This document shows positions 7,347 to 14,679 of a stretch of 25,838 nt of DNA, piece after piece. Numbering within the stretch: position 1 is the first letter of the stretch; each line of letters starts with the position of its first letter. Location of the stretch: NCBI GenBank assembly GCA_905372135.1, contig CAJPNS010000012.1:1-25838 (forward strand), read 5' to 3'. Position numbers and translations under genes: made by a program. Under the pieces are notes generated by a model. The model was given only the letters and a program-made list of their open reading frames with translations, was not told where the DNA came from and made no database searches. The DNA is from Porphyromonadaceae bacterium (lineage in GTDB: Bacteria; Bacteroidota; Bacteroidia; Bacteroidales; Paludibacteraceae).

Positions 7347-7532
7347 ATGGCAAATCCAAGAAACAGACATTCGAGGACCAGACAAGCAAAACGCCGTACA
7401 CACGATAAGGCTATAGCTCCTACTTTAGCGGTATGTTCGCATTGTGGAGCAATGCACGTGTATCACACGGTATGTCCCGAATGTGGCTATTATCGTGGTA
7501 AGCTGGCAATCGAAAAGAAAGAAGCCGTCTAA
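7347..7532 (+). CDS. rpmF: 50S ribosomal protein L32
   Basis: 61 residues of normal length. The basic N-terminus MANPRNRHSRTRQAKRRTH is followed by a zinc ribbon with C30/C33 and C43/C46 (CSHC...CPEC). Second gene of the DUF177-rpmF pair and followed within 30 bases by a terminator, so no fatty-acid gene (plsX or fabH) is cotranscribed here, as is common in other bacteria. Confidence 0.97.
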   Translation: MANPRNRHSRTRQAKRRTHDKAIAPTLAVCSHCGAMHVYHTVCPECGYYRGKLAIEKKEAV

Positions 7533-7557
7533 AAGAAAGACTACCACAAAAAGTAAC

Positions 7558-7597
7558 ACTATCCTCTTTTGCTTATCATTAGAGGATAGTTTTTTTA
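7558..7597 (+). terminator. Rho-independent terminator after rpmF
   Basis: A 10-bp stem ACTATCCTCT (7558-7567) pairs with AGAGGATAGT (7581-7590), followed by a run of seven T. It sits just before the stop of the convergent xseA gene. Confidence 0.9.
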
Positions 7598-7602
7598 TAA
7601 AT

Positions 7603-8901
7603 CTAATCGCTATTTGCTTCGATAGCCCCGTCGCCGAATACTACGGTAAAAGATTTGTTTTTGTCGATAGCAGTGGCGGATTTTATGAATTTATTGTCTT
7701 GTTTTACAATCGCATATCCTCTTTTCAGTACAGCTTCGGGAGATAGCAGAGCTACGGTCTTTTCTAAAAGATATATCCGATTCCGATGTTTTTTGATTTC
7801 ACCATTTGACTCTGTATTGATTTTTTCTGCGATGTAGCTTACAGAAACATCCGCCTTGTTTAGTATCTTCCGTACCGATTCCATAAGCCGTTGATGGCAC
7901 TCGGCTATATTTATCCTCTCATTTACAGTGTACTCTTGTCTGATATACGACAATTTCCGTATCATATCCCCAATCGCTCCCTTCTCTTTTTCGAGAATCA
8001 GACCTATACGGTTTTTTACCGAATAGGCTATGTTGTCTATTCGGTCTTCTTGCCGTAAGAGGCAGTCGATGATGAACTCGGCGGCAGCAGTAGGTGTTTT
8101 TACACTTGTATGAGATACTATATCGAGTATAGTTTTGTCGCGTAGATGACCTATACCACATATTACAGGCAGAGGAAATTGAGCTATATGATAGGCAATA
8201 TTGTAGCTGTCGAATGCCGATATATCGGTCGTAGCTCCACCACCGCGTATTATCACTACAACATCGTATTTGTCTATGTTTTCGAAAATATTGTCTATGG
8301 CTTCTATAACCGATTTTTCGGTATCGCTCCCTTGCATACGAGCATCGAATAAGTCTATCGAAAATTTGTATCCGTAGCTGTTACTCTCCAATTGATGTAC
8401 GAAATCTTCGTATCCTGCTGCCGTTTTCGACGATATTACGGCAATGCGTTGCGGTAGGTCGGGAAAGACCAGAGAGCGATTGAGGTCGATTACTCCATCT
8501 GCTGTAAGTTGCTTTATTATCCGTTCTTTCTCTGTGGTAATTCTACCGATGGTATATTCGGGATTTATGTCGACGATATTTAGGCTCATTCCATAAACTT
8601 CGTGCATTTCGATATGACACAGAATAAGCACCTCCAATCCTGCTTGTAAAGGAAATTGTGTTTTATTCTCGAAATAGGGTTCAAGGGTTTTATAATTATT
8701 TGCCCAAATAGTCGCTTTCTGCCTTGCGATAATAGTATTTGTCGAGTCTTTCTCTATCAGTTCCAAATAGCAATGTCCCGAGGAGTTTTTGTGTATTTCG
8801 CTTATCTCGGCTTTTATCCATATAGGGTCAGAAAATACCTCTTGAAACAACTGTCGAAGACTGTTATTGATTTCCGATAGCGAAAAATATGAATATTCCA
8901 T
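7603..8901 (-). CDS. xseA: Exodeoxyribonuclease VII large subunit
   Basis: Catalytic subunit of exonuclease VII, which degrades single-stranded DNA from both ends. 432 residues: an N-terminal OB fold (about 1-105, with WIKAEISEIHKNSSGHCYLEL), then the catalytic domain with RIAVISSKTAAGYEDF (152-167), VVVIIRGGGATTDISAFD (214-231) and GIGHLRDKTILD (249-260), then a coiled-coil region and a short C-terminal domain with LKRGYAIV. The usual GHETD appears here as GHLRD. The small subunit xseB is not adjacent. The ATG is supported by a well-spaced promoter upstream. Confidence 0.95.
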   Translation of the reverse strand: MEYSYFSLSEINNSLRQLFQEVFSDPIWIKAEISEIHKNSSGHCYLELIEKDSTNTIIARQKATIWANNYKTLEPYFENKTQFPLQAGLEVLILCHIEMHEVYGMSLNIVDINPEYTIGRITTEKERIIKQLTADGVIDLNRSLVFPDLPQRIAVISSKTAAGYEDFVHQLESNSYGYKFSIDLFDARMQGSDTEKSVIEAIDNIFENIDKYDVVVIIRGGGATTDISAFDSYNIAYHIAQFPLPVICGIGHLRDKTILDIVSHTSVKTPTAAAEFIIDCLLRQEDRIDNIAYSVKNRIGLILEKEKGAIGDMIRKLSYIRQEYTVNERINIAECHQRLMESVRKILNKADVSVSYIAEKINTESNGEIKKHRNRIYLLEKTVALLSPEAVLKRGYAIVKQDNKFIKSATAIDKNKSFTVVFGDGAIEANSD

Positions 8902-8928
8902 TGCCGTGGGTTAAAATTTTTTGTCGGG

Positions 8929-8959
8929 CAAATGTAAGTTATTTTTCCGATTACACAAA
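8929..8959 (-). promoter_or_regulatory. Complete -33/-7 promoter for xseA
   Basis: On the minus strand TTTG (8956-8959) is followed after exactly 19 bases by TACATTTG (8929-8936), a full match to the Bacteroidota consensus TTTG-N19-TAnnTTTG. It lies about 27 bases before the start codon. Confidence 0.8.
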
Positions 8960-9025
8960 AAAGCGGAAGTATTATTTATACGTAAAATCTTATTAGTTGC
9001 TGTCGGTAATGCTATTACATATTAT

Positions 9026-9048
9026 AATTATCACCGTAGGCGATAATT
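9026..9048. promoter_or_regulatory. Near-palindrome over the CDF transporter promoter (candidate operator)
   Basis: Arms AATTATC (9026-9032) and GATAATT (9042-9048) flank a 9-base centre that also contains CC/GG pairs, so 9 of 11 position pairs are symmetric. It overlaps the expected -33 position for the -7 element at 9066-9073, the right place for a repressor such as a metal sensor. The regulator is not identified. Confidence 0.5.
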
Positions 9049-9065
9049 TAATTCTCCAAGAATAT

Positions 9066-9073
9066 TAATTTTG
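9066..9073 (+). promoter_or_regulatory. -7 promoter element for the CDF transporter
   Basis: TAATTTTG matches TAnnTTTG, 40 bases before ATG 9113. It overlaps an upstream in-frame TTG at 9071, which is therefore unlikely to be the start. Confidence 0.7.
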
Positions 9074-9112
9074 CAATCCATACAAAAAAAATACCGAAAA
9101 TCGACGTGTTAT

Positions 9113-10123
9113 ATGCCGAACAATCCTGCAAAATCTTATTTTAAGTTTAAGACACAGAGAGTTATAGCTATTGCTTCGCTATTAATCTTTATCGGAAAAA
9201 TTACGGCGTACCTCATTACCTCTTCCGTAGGTATCCTTACCGACGCCTTGGAGAGTACCGTCAATGTGGCTACGGGCTTTATCTCTCTGTATGCCGTCTA
9301 CATCTCGCTCAAGCCCAAAGATAGCAATCATCCTTTCGGGCACGGCAAAGCCGAGTTTTTGTCTGCCTCCATCGAGGGTTTTCTGATACTTGCTGCCGGT
9401 GCGGTCATAATGTTCGAGGCTGTCAGGCGGTTGTTTTCGCCTACCGTCATCAAGCAGCTCGACGTCGGTATCGTCATCGTTGCCGTAGCGGGACTTATCA
9501 ACTATATCATAGGCTGGTATAGTAAAAAAATAGGTAGGCAGCACAACTCCGTGGCGCTTGTCTCGGGCGGCAGACACCTACAATCCGATACATATTCGTC
9601 TATCGGGCTGGTCGTCGGGTTGGTACTGCTGTATTTTACAGGTTGGCAATGGCTCGATAGTCTGATAGCTATCGTGTTTGGACTGATCATACTTGTAACG
9701 GGATTTCGTATACTGTCCGAGACCACCTCTAACCTTATGGACAAAGCCGATATGAAGCTCATAGAGCGTTTCGGCAGGCTCATCAACGAAAACAAGAAAC
9801 CGCAGTGGATAGATATTCATAACTTCAAACTCGTAAAATACGGCGACGTGTTCCATATCAATTGCGATTTGGTGCTCCCTTTCGATACCTCGTTAGCCGA
9901 CGCCCATCGTGAGGGCGAGGAACTCAAAGCGGTAATGACCGCCAACTTTTCGGAAGATATTGTTTGCAACCTGCATATCGACGAGTGTTTCGAGAGCTAC
10001 TGCAAACACTGTCGTAAAGCAGACTGTCGCCTGAGGCGTGAGCCTTTCGTCGAACAGCTCGACTTCGATATCGATATTTTCATAAGAGAAAAAGCCGAGA
10101 CCCCACCCAATCAAACATCATAA
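9113..10123 (+). CDS. Cation diffusion facilitator family metal transporter
   Basis: 336-residue inner-membrane divalent-metal/proton antiporter with about six membrane segments in residues 15-205 and a cytosolic C-terminal domain. Aligned by eye to E. coli YiiP, the site-A positions are E47, N51, H155 and D159 (YiiP has D, D, H, D), and the loop site KDSNHPFGHGKAE keeps D70, H73 and H77. The E/N change suggests a metal preference other than plain zinc. The C-terminal region carries five cysteines (C285, C292, C297, C300, C305) in a Cys/His-rich patch, a likely regulatory metal site. Transcribed alone from a promoter overlapped by a palindrome. Confidence 0.9.
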   Translation: MPNNPAKSYFKFKTQRVIAIASLLIFIGKITAYLITSSVGILTDALESTVNVATGFISLYAVYISLKPKDSNHPFGHGKAEFLSASIEGFLILAAGAVIMFEAVRRLFSPTVIKQLDVGIVIVAVAGLINYIIGWYSKKIGRQHNSVALVSGGRHLQSDTYSSIGLVVGLVLLYFTGWQWLDSLIAIVFGLIILVTGFRILSETTSNLMDKADMKLIERFGRLINENKKPQWIDIHNFKLVKYGDVFHINCDLVLPFDTSLADAHREGEELKAVMTANFSEDIVCNLHIDECFESYCKHCRKADCRLRREPFVEQLDFDIDIFIREKAETPPNQTS

Positions 10124-10217
10124 TGTGTTATTAATCCGCGTATTGCTTGTTTTGTAAAAAAATATTTATGTTTCGATGTTATGAGTCGGGGTACTTTTTC
10201 GTCATTAAAGTAGAACA

Positions 10218-10718
10218 ATGAGCAAAGAGATATATCTGAAAAATATTCTCCCGCTCCGTAGCAGGCTTTTGGGCATAGCCCGAGGTATGTTGTACGAGGA
10301 GCAGGATGCCGAAGATGCCGTACAGGAGGTGCTTCTGAGGATTTGGCTCGTATCCGACTCGTTGGGCAAATACGACAACCCACAGGCAGTGGCTGTAGCG
10401 GCACTCAAAAACCACTGCCTCGATAGGCTGAAAAAAGTACGACACGAGCAAGCTATGACAGAAGATACGGATATAGCCTCCGATAGCGACAATCCGTATT
10501 ACGCTCTCGAGCACAAGGATACGGAGGAGATTTTGACCGATATAATAGACAAACTGCCGTCGTTGCAGCAAATGATTATAAAGATGAAAGACATACATAA
10601 CTACGAAGTGGACGAGATAGCACACATCACAGGTACGACAGCCGAAGCCGTGCGTGTGAATCTGTCGCGGGCACGTCGTAGAGTGAGAGAAGAATACTTA
10701 AAAATATCCGAACGATGA
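10218..10718 (+). CDS. Sigma-70 family (ECF-type) RNA polymerase sigma factor
   Basis: 166 residues. Region 2 (about 12-75) includes RSRLLGIARGMLYEEQDAEDAVQEV and a core-binding segment; region 4 (about 104-160) has LPSLQQMIIKMKDIHNYEVDEIAHITGTTAEAVRVNLSRARR, a clear helix-turn-helix. No region 1 or 3, hence ECF type. It overlaps the next gene by 4 bases (ATGA), the usual coupling with an anti-sigma. There is no clean TAnnTTTG element upstream; TACTTTTT at 10192-10199 is the nearest, which would fit autoregulation by a non-housekeeping sigma but does not prove it. Confidence 0.92.
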   Translation: MSKEIYLKNILPLRSRLLGIARGMLYEEQDAEDAVQEVLLRIWLVSDSLGKYDNPQAVAVAALKNHCLDRLKKVRHEQAMTEDTDIASDSDNPYYALEHKDTEEILTDIIDKLPSLQQMIIKMKDIHNYEVDEIAHITGTTAEAVRVNLSRARRRVREEYLKISER

Positions 10719-11152
10719 GATTGAAACTGAAAAAAACGATAACAGCCCAAGAAGCTGACGCTCTGATAAACAAATACTACGACGGGGCGACGACAAACAC
10801 CGAAGAGGAACGTCTGCGGCGATTTCTGCGACAGGACGGATTACCCTCCAAATACCGAGCCGAACAAGTCATCTTCGGATACTTCGAGCAACAAGCGGCG
10901 GGCAAAGGTAGGGCTGTACGTATTGTAAATATTTGTCGTGCAGCGGCTATGGTAGCCGTCGTTGCCTTGGCGGGTGCGGCGTTGTACAAATTTGCCAAAC
11001 CCGACTATAAAGCAGTTGCTTACGTAGACGGTCGGCAAATAACGGACAAAAAAACCGTCAAGACGCTTGCCGAAAACACTCTTGACAACGTGCTCGCCGC
11101 CGACAACACGATAGAGGAGCAGCTTGGGCGGTTCGCCGAAATACAATTTTGA
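10715..11152 (+). CDS. Single-pass membrane protein, probable anti-sigma factor
   Basis: 145 residues with no strong family match recognised. A charged cytosolic N-terminus (1-72, helical and rich in Glu/Arg/Lys, with the INKYYDG...E-E-E-R-L-R-R-F segment seen in Bacteroidales anti-sigma-like proteins) precedes one hydrophobic segment (about 73-92) and a short periplasmic tail with VAYVDGRQIT. Location immediately after the sigma gene with a 4-base overlap and the membrane topology support the anti-sigma role; the sequence alone does not prove it. Confidence 0.7.
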   Translation: MRLKLKKTITAQEADALINKYYDGATTNTEEERLRRFLRQDGLPSKYRAEQVIFGYFEQQAAGKGRAVRIVNICRAAAMVAVVALAGAALYKFAKPDYKAVAYVDGRQITDKKTVKTLAENTLDNVLAADNTIEEQLGRFAEIQF

Positions 11153-11179
11153 TTGTCAAACAACATATCACTATATTAT

Positions 11180-11635
11180 ATGAAAAATAAACGAAAGATA
11201 ATACTAACGATTGCTCTTATATGTTCTGCAACAATATTTTGCAATGCCCAAAATGGACTTGCCATACGTGACGTCTTCGAGCGTTACGGTAGGCAACGAG
11301 GCGTTACTATGGTCGAAATATCGGGCGAGTCGTTCGGAGGCTACAAGCTGTCGCTGTTCAAAAGCCTCTCGGTCGGCAACAATAGCAGTATCTCCGATTT
11401 CATAAGGCAATGTATCGACAAAGACCGCCGCAATGCCCGAAAGGTCAAAGAAGTAGTCGTCGACGGCGTAGTTAGGTCGATATTGCTCGACTTGCCCCGA
11501 CAAGGCAAAATGTCGCGGCTGATACTCTACAACGACGACTCGCATTCGAAAAATGCCATTACCCTCATTTACATAGAGACCGAAGAAAATGGCGACGATA
11601 TTCTGAAATTTATTCTAAAAGAAAAACAGTATTAA
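11180..11635 (+). CDS. Small exported protein of the sigma operon (DUF6108-like)
   Basis: 151 residues starting at ATG 11180; a TTG 27 bases upstream is also in frame but less likely. The basic start followed by ILTIALICSATIFCNAQ is a signal peptide with cleavage after NA. The mature part, with GLAIRDVFERYGRQRGVTMVEI, LSLFKSLSV and a C-terminal AITLIYIE, resembles small periplasmic proteins (I recall DUF6108) that accompany ECF sigma operons in Bacteroides. The function is unknown. It follows the anti-sigma candidate by 27 bases and precedes the outer-membrane gene by 20. Confidence 0.7.
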   Translation: MKNKRKIILTIALICSATIFCNAQNGLAIRDVFERYGRQRGVTMVEISGESFGGYKLSLFKSLSVGNNSSISDFIRQCIDKDRRNARKVKEVVVDGVVRSILLDLPRQGKMSRLILYNDDSHSKNAITLIYIETEENGDDILKFILKEKQY

Positions 11636-11655
11636 ACACTAAAAAACATAATTAT

Positions 11656-12585
11656 ATGAAGAAATCAGCATTATTTTTGATAGCCTTGACGGTTTTTGCT
11701 CCTGCCGTTCTCTCGGCACAAGACACAAGGGATACAACCGTGCGGTTCAATGGCAAAACCATCTATGTACACGACAGCATCGGGCGGATGAAAGTCAGCG
11801 TTATGGACGGCGACTCCGGCAGTTACCGCAAAGTGTACGAGGGAATTTTTGCCGACGAAAAGTCGTACGAGCGCTTCAACGTAACACAGGAGGTCGGTAT
11901 GTACATACCTATTCTCAAGAACAAATACCGCCACAGAGAGGGATGTAGAGCGGGTAGACGCAGCATGGAGCCGCACTGGGCAGGCTTCGGTGTAGGACGG
12001 CTCACTACGGCAGATAATAATATGAATATCGGCTACACAGCAGGTATCCCTCTGAATAAAGGTAAATCCAACGAGGTGATGCTTAATATTTTGGAAGGCA
12101 TTCTACCTATTGGAGGTACTACCTTCGGCATCACTTCGGGCTTCGGGCTAAACTGGCGCAGCTATCACATAGAGCAGAACAAACACCTGCTTGTAAAAGA
12201 TGCAGTAACGGGTGTCTACGATGCTCCCGCAGGCGTTACATACCGATATAGCCGTATGCGTACTCTGCACCTGACGGTACCGTTGATGATAGAGTTCCAG
12301 CCTACTATGTGGCGGCGTCATAACTTTTTCCTGACAGCGGGCGTTGTCGGCGGGTGGAACGTAATGAATACATACAGAGTGATGTACGACGACCCCTCGA
12401 AAGGGAGAGTCAATATGGTAGAGTCGCGAGGCTTGCAGACCAACCCGCTGACACTCGATATTATGGTGCAGGTAGGGTATTCGTGCATAGGCTTTTACGC
12501 CAAATATTCGCCTGTGGGCGTATTCCAGCGAGGCAAAGGAGCCGACGTCCACGCAGCGTCGATAGGCTGTATGCTTCACTTCTGA
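11656..12585 (+). CDS. Outer-membrane beta-barrel protein of the sigma operon
   Basis: 309 residues with a signal peptide (MKKSALFLIALTVFAPAVLSA). The second half alternates short amphipathic strands (FGVGRLTT, GFGLNWRSYHI, LHLTVPLMIEFQP, NFFLTAGVVGGWN, LDIMVQVGY, GFYAKYSPVG) and ends in phenylalanine, as outer-membrane barrels do. The N-terminal third (about 25-95) is a soluble region with no match I recognise. Last gene of the sigma operon and followed by a terminator. It could be the effector or sensor output of the envelope response, which is inference from context. Confidence 0.75.
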   Translation: MKKSALFLIALTVFAPAVLSAQDTRDTTVRFNGKTIYVHDSIGRMKVSVMDGDSGSYRKVYEGIFADEKSYERFNVTQEVGMYIPILKNKYRHREGCRAGRRSMEPHWAGFGVGRLTTADNNMNIGYTAGIPLNKGKSNEVMLNILEGILPIGGTTFGITSGFGLNWRSYHIEQNKHLLVKDAVTGVYDAPAGVTYRYSRMRTLHLTVPLMIEFQPTMWRRHNFFLTAGVVGGWNVMNTYRVMYDDPSKGRVNMVESRGLQTNPLTLDIMVQVGYSCIGFYAKYSPVGVFQRGKGADVHAASIGCMLHF

Positions 12586-12618
12586 TGAAAAGCAATAAAA
12601 ACAGATTACTTGTCGCAG

Positions 12619-12665
12619 AGACAGAGGCTATACCGTCGTATGGTCTCTGTCTTTTGGTTTTTGAG
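12619..12665 (+). terminator. Rho-independent terminator of the sigma operon
   Basis: AGACAGAG (12619-12626) pairs with CTCTGTCT (12645-12652), with an inner ACC/GGT pair, followed by a T-rich tail. Confidence 0.75.
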
Positions 12666-12678
12666 GTAGTATCACAAT

Positions 12679-12722
12679 ACGTAACACCTACTCCCCAAAT
12701 ACCCAAATTATTATTACCTTTG
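12679..12722 (+). repeat. Mosaic intergenic repeat, copy B, ending in a promoter
   Basis: Contains the same two end segments as copy A (CGTAACACCTAC and AAATTATTATTACCTTTG) but lacks about 85 bases between them, including the TTAAAC-rich segment. It looks like copy A with its middle removed. Confidence 0.55.
12715..12722 (+). promoter_or_regulatory. -7 promoter element for the LRR protein
   Basis: TACCTTTG matches TAnnTTTG, 47 bases before ATG 12769, inside repeat copy B. Confidence 0.7.
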
Positions 12723-12768
12723 CACTCAATAGATCATATCTATTAATAATAAATACAATATTTATACG

Positions 12769-14082
12769 ATGAAAAGATTTTTATTCTTTGCCCTTGCCAT
12801 AGGGCTTCTCGCAGGTGCCACAGCAGCTCAGGCACAGACTGTAAATATGAGTCGTTACATCAATCTTACTGTAACCAAAGACTCGGCGATAAAACTCAAT
12901 TTCGTGGCAGCCTCCCCAAACACACTCGTAAAGGTAAAAAGCGGCAGTCTCGATACTACATTTACCGTCAACAACGGCTGGACCAATGCAACAACCTACA
13001 CCGCAGCCGATACCATTATGACCATATACGGTGATATAACAAGTTTCAATTGCAGTGAAAACTACGGGAACCTCACCGCCCTCGATGTATCGCACAATAC
13101 GCAATTGACGGAGTTATATTGCTATCGCAATAATCTCAGCAGCCTCAATATATTGCAGAATACGCTGTTGACAACATTAGGTTGTTTCTCCAATCAGCTT
13201 AGCAGCCTCAATATAACGAATAATACGCAGTTGACGAAATTAAAGTGTTTCTCCAATCAGCTTAGCAGCCTCAATATATTGCAAAATACGCAGTTGACAT
13301 ATTTAGATTGTGGCACCAATCAGTTCTCCGTCCTCGACATATCGCAGAATACGCAGTTGATGTATTTAGATTGTTCCCCAAATCAACTCAGCAGCCTCGA
13401 CGTATCGAAGAATACGTTGCTGGAAAAATTATATTGTTCCGACAATCAGCTCACTACCCTCGATGTATCGCACAATACGTTGCTGGAGAAATTATCTTGT
13501 TCCGACAATCAGCTCACTACCCTCGACGTATCGAAGAATACACAGTTGACGGGGTTATTTTGTAACAACAATAATCTCAGCAGCCTCGACGTAAGCGAAT
13601 GTCCGCAGTTGAGGTGGTTAAAGTGCTACGACAATGACTTCTCTACCGCCGCTCTCGACGATATCTACTGTGCTCTGCCCATTAGGCAAGTGGCAGACAA
13701 TGCAAGGATATTTCCAATATACAACGCTTCGTCGTCCGACACCGCTATCGTCGCAGCCACCAATGCACAGAACGCTATCTCCAAGAACTGGAAGGTACAG
13801 TACTTCCAAAACGATACCGACATCACTACTACGGGAACCAAAGATTGCAATAGCGTCGACATAGCCGAAGCCGCTGCCGAGCCTCAGCTCACACTCTATC
13901 CGAACCCCGTGGCAGACGTGCTATACCTCTCGGCTACGGCTCGCACCATACGTGTGTATAACATCTACGGCACCGAAGTAGCCCACGCCACCGATACCGA
14001 CCGCGTAGAAGTATCGCACCTGTCCGCAGGTGTCTATACGGTGAAAGCCGACGGTAGTATTGCAAAAATGGTAAAAAGGTAA
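12769..14082 (+). CDS. Secreted leucine-rich-repeat protein with T9SS type A sorting domain
   Basis: 437 residues. Signal peptide MKRFLFFALAIGLLAGATAAQA, then an N-terminal domain (about 25-100), nine LRR units of about 21 residues (about 102-291) of the form L-x-x-L-D-V-S-x-N-x-x-L-x-x-L-x-C-x-x-N-x-L, a spacer, and a C-terminal sorting domain starting LTLYPNPVADVLYL and ending LSAGVYTVKAD...VKR. The sorting domain directs export and cell-surface attachment through the type IX system. LRR proteins of this kind often bind host proteins or glycans; the ligand is unknown. Single-gene unit with its own promoter and terminator. Confidence 0.92.
   Translation: MKRFLFFALAIGLLAGATAAQAQTVNMSRYINLTVTKDSAIKLNFVAASPNTLVKVKSGSLDTTFTVNNGWTNATTYTAADTIMTIYGDITSFNCSENYGNLTALDVSHNTQLTELYCYRNNLSSLNILQNTLLTTLGCFSNQLSSLNITNNTQLTKLKCFSNQLSSLNILQNTQLTYLDCGTNQFSVLDISQNTQLMYLDCSPNQLSSLDVSKNTLLEKLYCSDNQLTTLDVSHNTLLEKLSCSDNQLTTLDVSKNTQLTGLFCNNNNLSSLDVSECPQLRWLKCYDNDFSTAALDDIYCALPIRQVADNARIFPIYNASSSDTAIVAATNAQNAISKNWKVQYFQNDTDITTTGTKDCNSVDIAEAAAEPQLTLYPNPVADVLYLSATARTIRVYNIYGTEVAHATDTDRVEVSHLSAGVYTVKADGSIAKMVKR
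13072..13641 (+). repeat. Tandem 63-bp repeats encoding nine LRR units
   Basis: Nine consecutive in-frame units, eight of 63 bp. Units are highly similar at DNA level: units 6 and 7 share most of their sequence, including GTTCCGACAATCAGCTCAC, and units 2-4 share AGCAGCCTCAATAT. Such identity allows unit gain or loss by recombination or slippage without a frameshift. Confidence 0.9.
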
Positions 14083-14111
14083 ATGTATGAATGTAATAAT
14101 GTAAAAATGAA

Positions 14112-14146
14112 GGGGCGAGCCTTGTGTGGTTCGTCTCTTTTTGTTT
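14112..14146 (+). terminator. Terminator after the LRR gene
   Basis: GGGGCGAGCC (14112-14121) pairs with GGTTCGTCTC (14128-14137), allowing three G-U pairs, with loop TTGTGT and a following T run. Confidence 0.75.
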
Positions 14147-14173
14147 GTGCACCTACGTATCCAAAACCAAGTA

Positions 14174-14220
14174 CCCAACACCTCGTTTAAACAATTAAAC
14201 GCTTACACGATTAAACATAA
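14174..14220. repeat. Mosaic intergenic repeat, copy C (TTAAAC-rich)
   Basis: Matches 5085-5124 of copy A except that a T is missing and 8 bases (AACGCTTA) are present. It contains the inverted repeat CGTTTAA-ACAA-TTAAACG (14184-14201). It lies 4 bases beyond the stop of yqaA and carries no promoter module. Confidence 0.55.
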
Positions 14221-14223
14221 ACG

Positions 14224-14679
14224 TTAAACGACTGCATCTATAGCTGCCGCCCATATATAGGCAGTAGCAATGAAACGTACGAGTTTGCCTACAAACATAC
14301 TGATAGCAACCTTCGTCAGCGATGCACGCATAAAGCCGAGAGCCAACGGAATGAGGTCGCCCACAAAGGGTACGAAGCTAAAAAAAGCCATATAGGCTCC
14401 TTTGCCGTCGAGCCACTGCCGCACCCGCTCGATCTTGGCGCGTTTGACCTTGAAGTACTTCTCTATCCACTCTATCTTGCCGAGATATCCGAGATAATAA
14501 GAGGTAGTACCGCCAAGGAAGTTGCCCACGGTAGCCGCTACTATACATCCCAAAGGGTCGAGCCCCGCAGCAAGGCAACCGCCGAAAGCAAATTCGGAAG
14601 AGAAGGGCAAGACGGTAGCCGCAAGGAACGCTACCGCAAAGAGACCGTAATATCCGTATTGTAGAAGAAAATCGAGCAT
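14224..14679 (-). CDS. YqaA family inner-membrane protein (DedA/SNARE-associated type)
   Basis: 151 residues with four or more hydrophobic segments. The LPFSSEFAFGG motif near residue 25, GNFLGGTTSYYLGYLGK in the middle and a F-V-P-x-V-G-D-L-I-P-L-A-L-G segment are typical of the YqaA branch of the VTT/DedA superfamily, proposed to work in lipid transport or membrane homeostasis. Start and aroC stop overlap by one base (TAATG), so translation is likely coupled to aroC. Last gene of the four-gene minus-strand operon. Confidence 0.85.
   Translation of the reverse strand: MLDFLLQYGYYGLFAVAFLAATVLPFSSEFAFGGCLAAGLDPLGCIVAATVGNFLGGTTSYYLGYLGKIEWIEKYFKVKRAKIERVRQWLDGKGAYMAFFSFVPFVGDLIPLALGFMRASLTKVAISMFVGKLVRFIATAYIWAAAIDAVV

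Noticed and set aside
13308..13565. Second plus-strand frame inside the LRR repeats
   Set aside because: It is the +1 frame of the 63-bp repeats and therefore periodic; no start context and no known domain.
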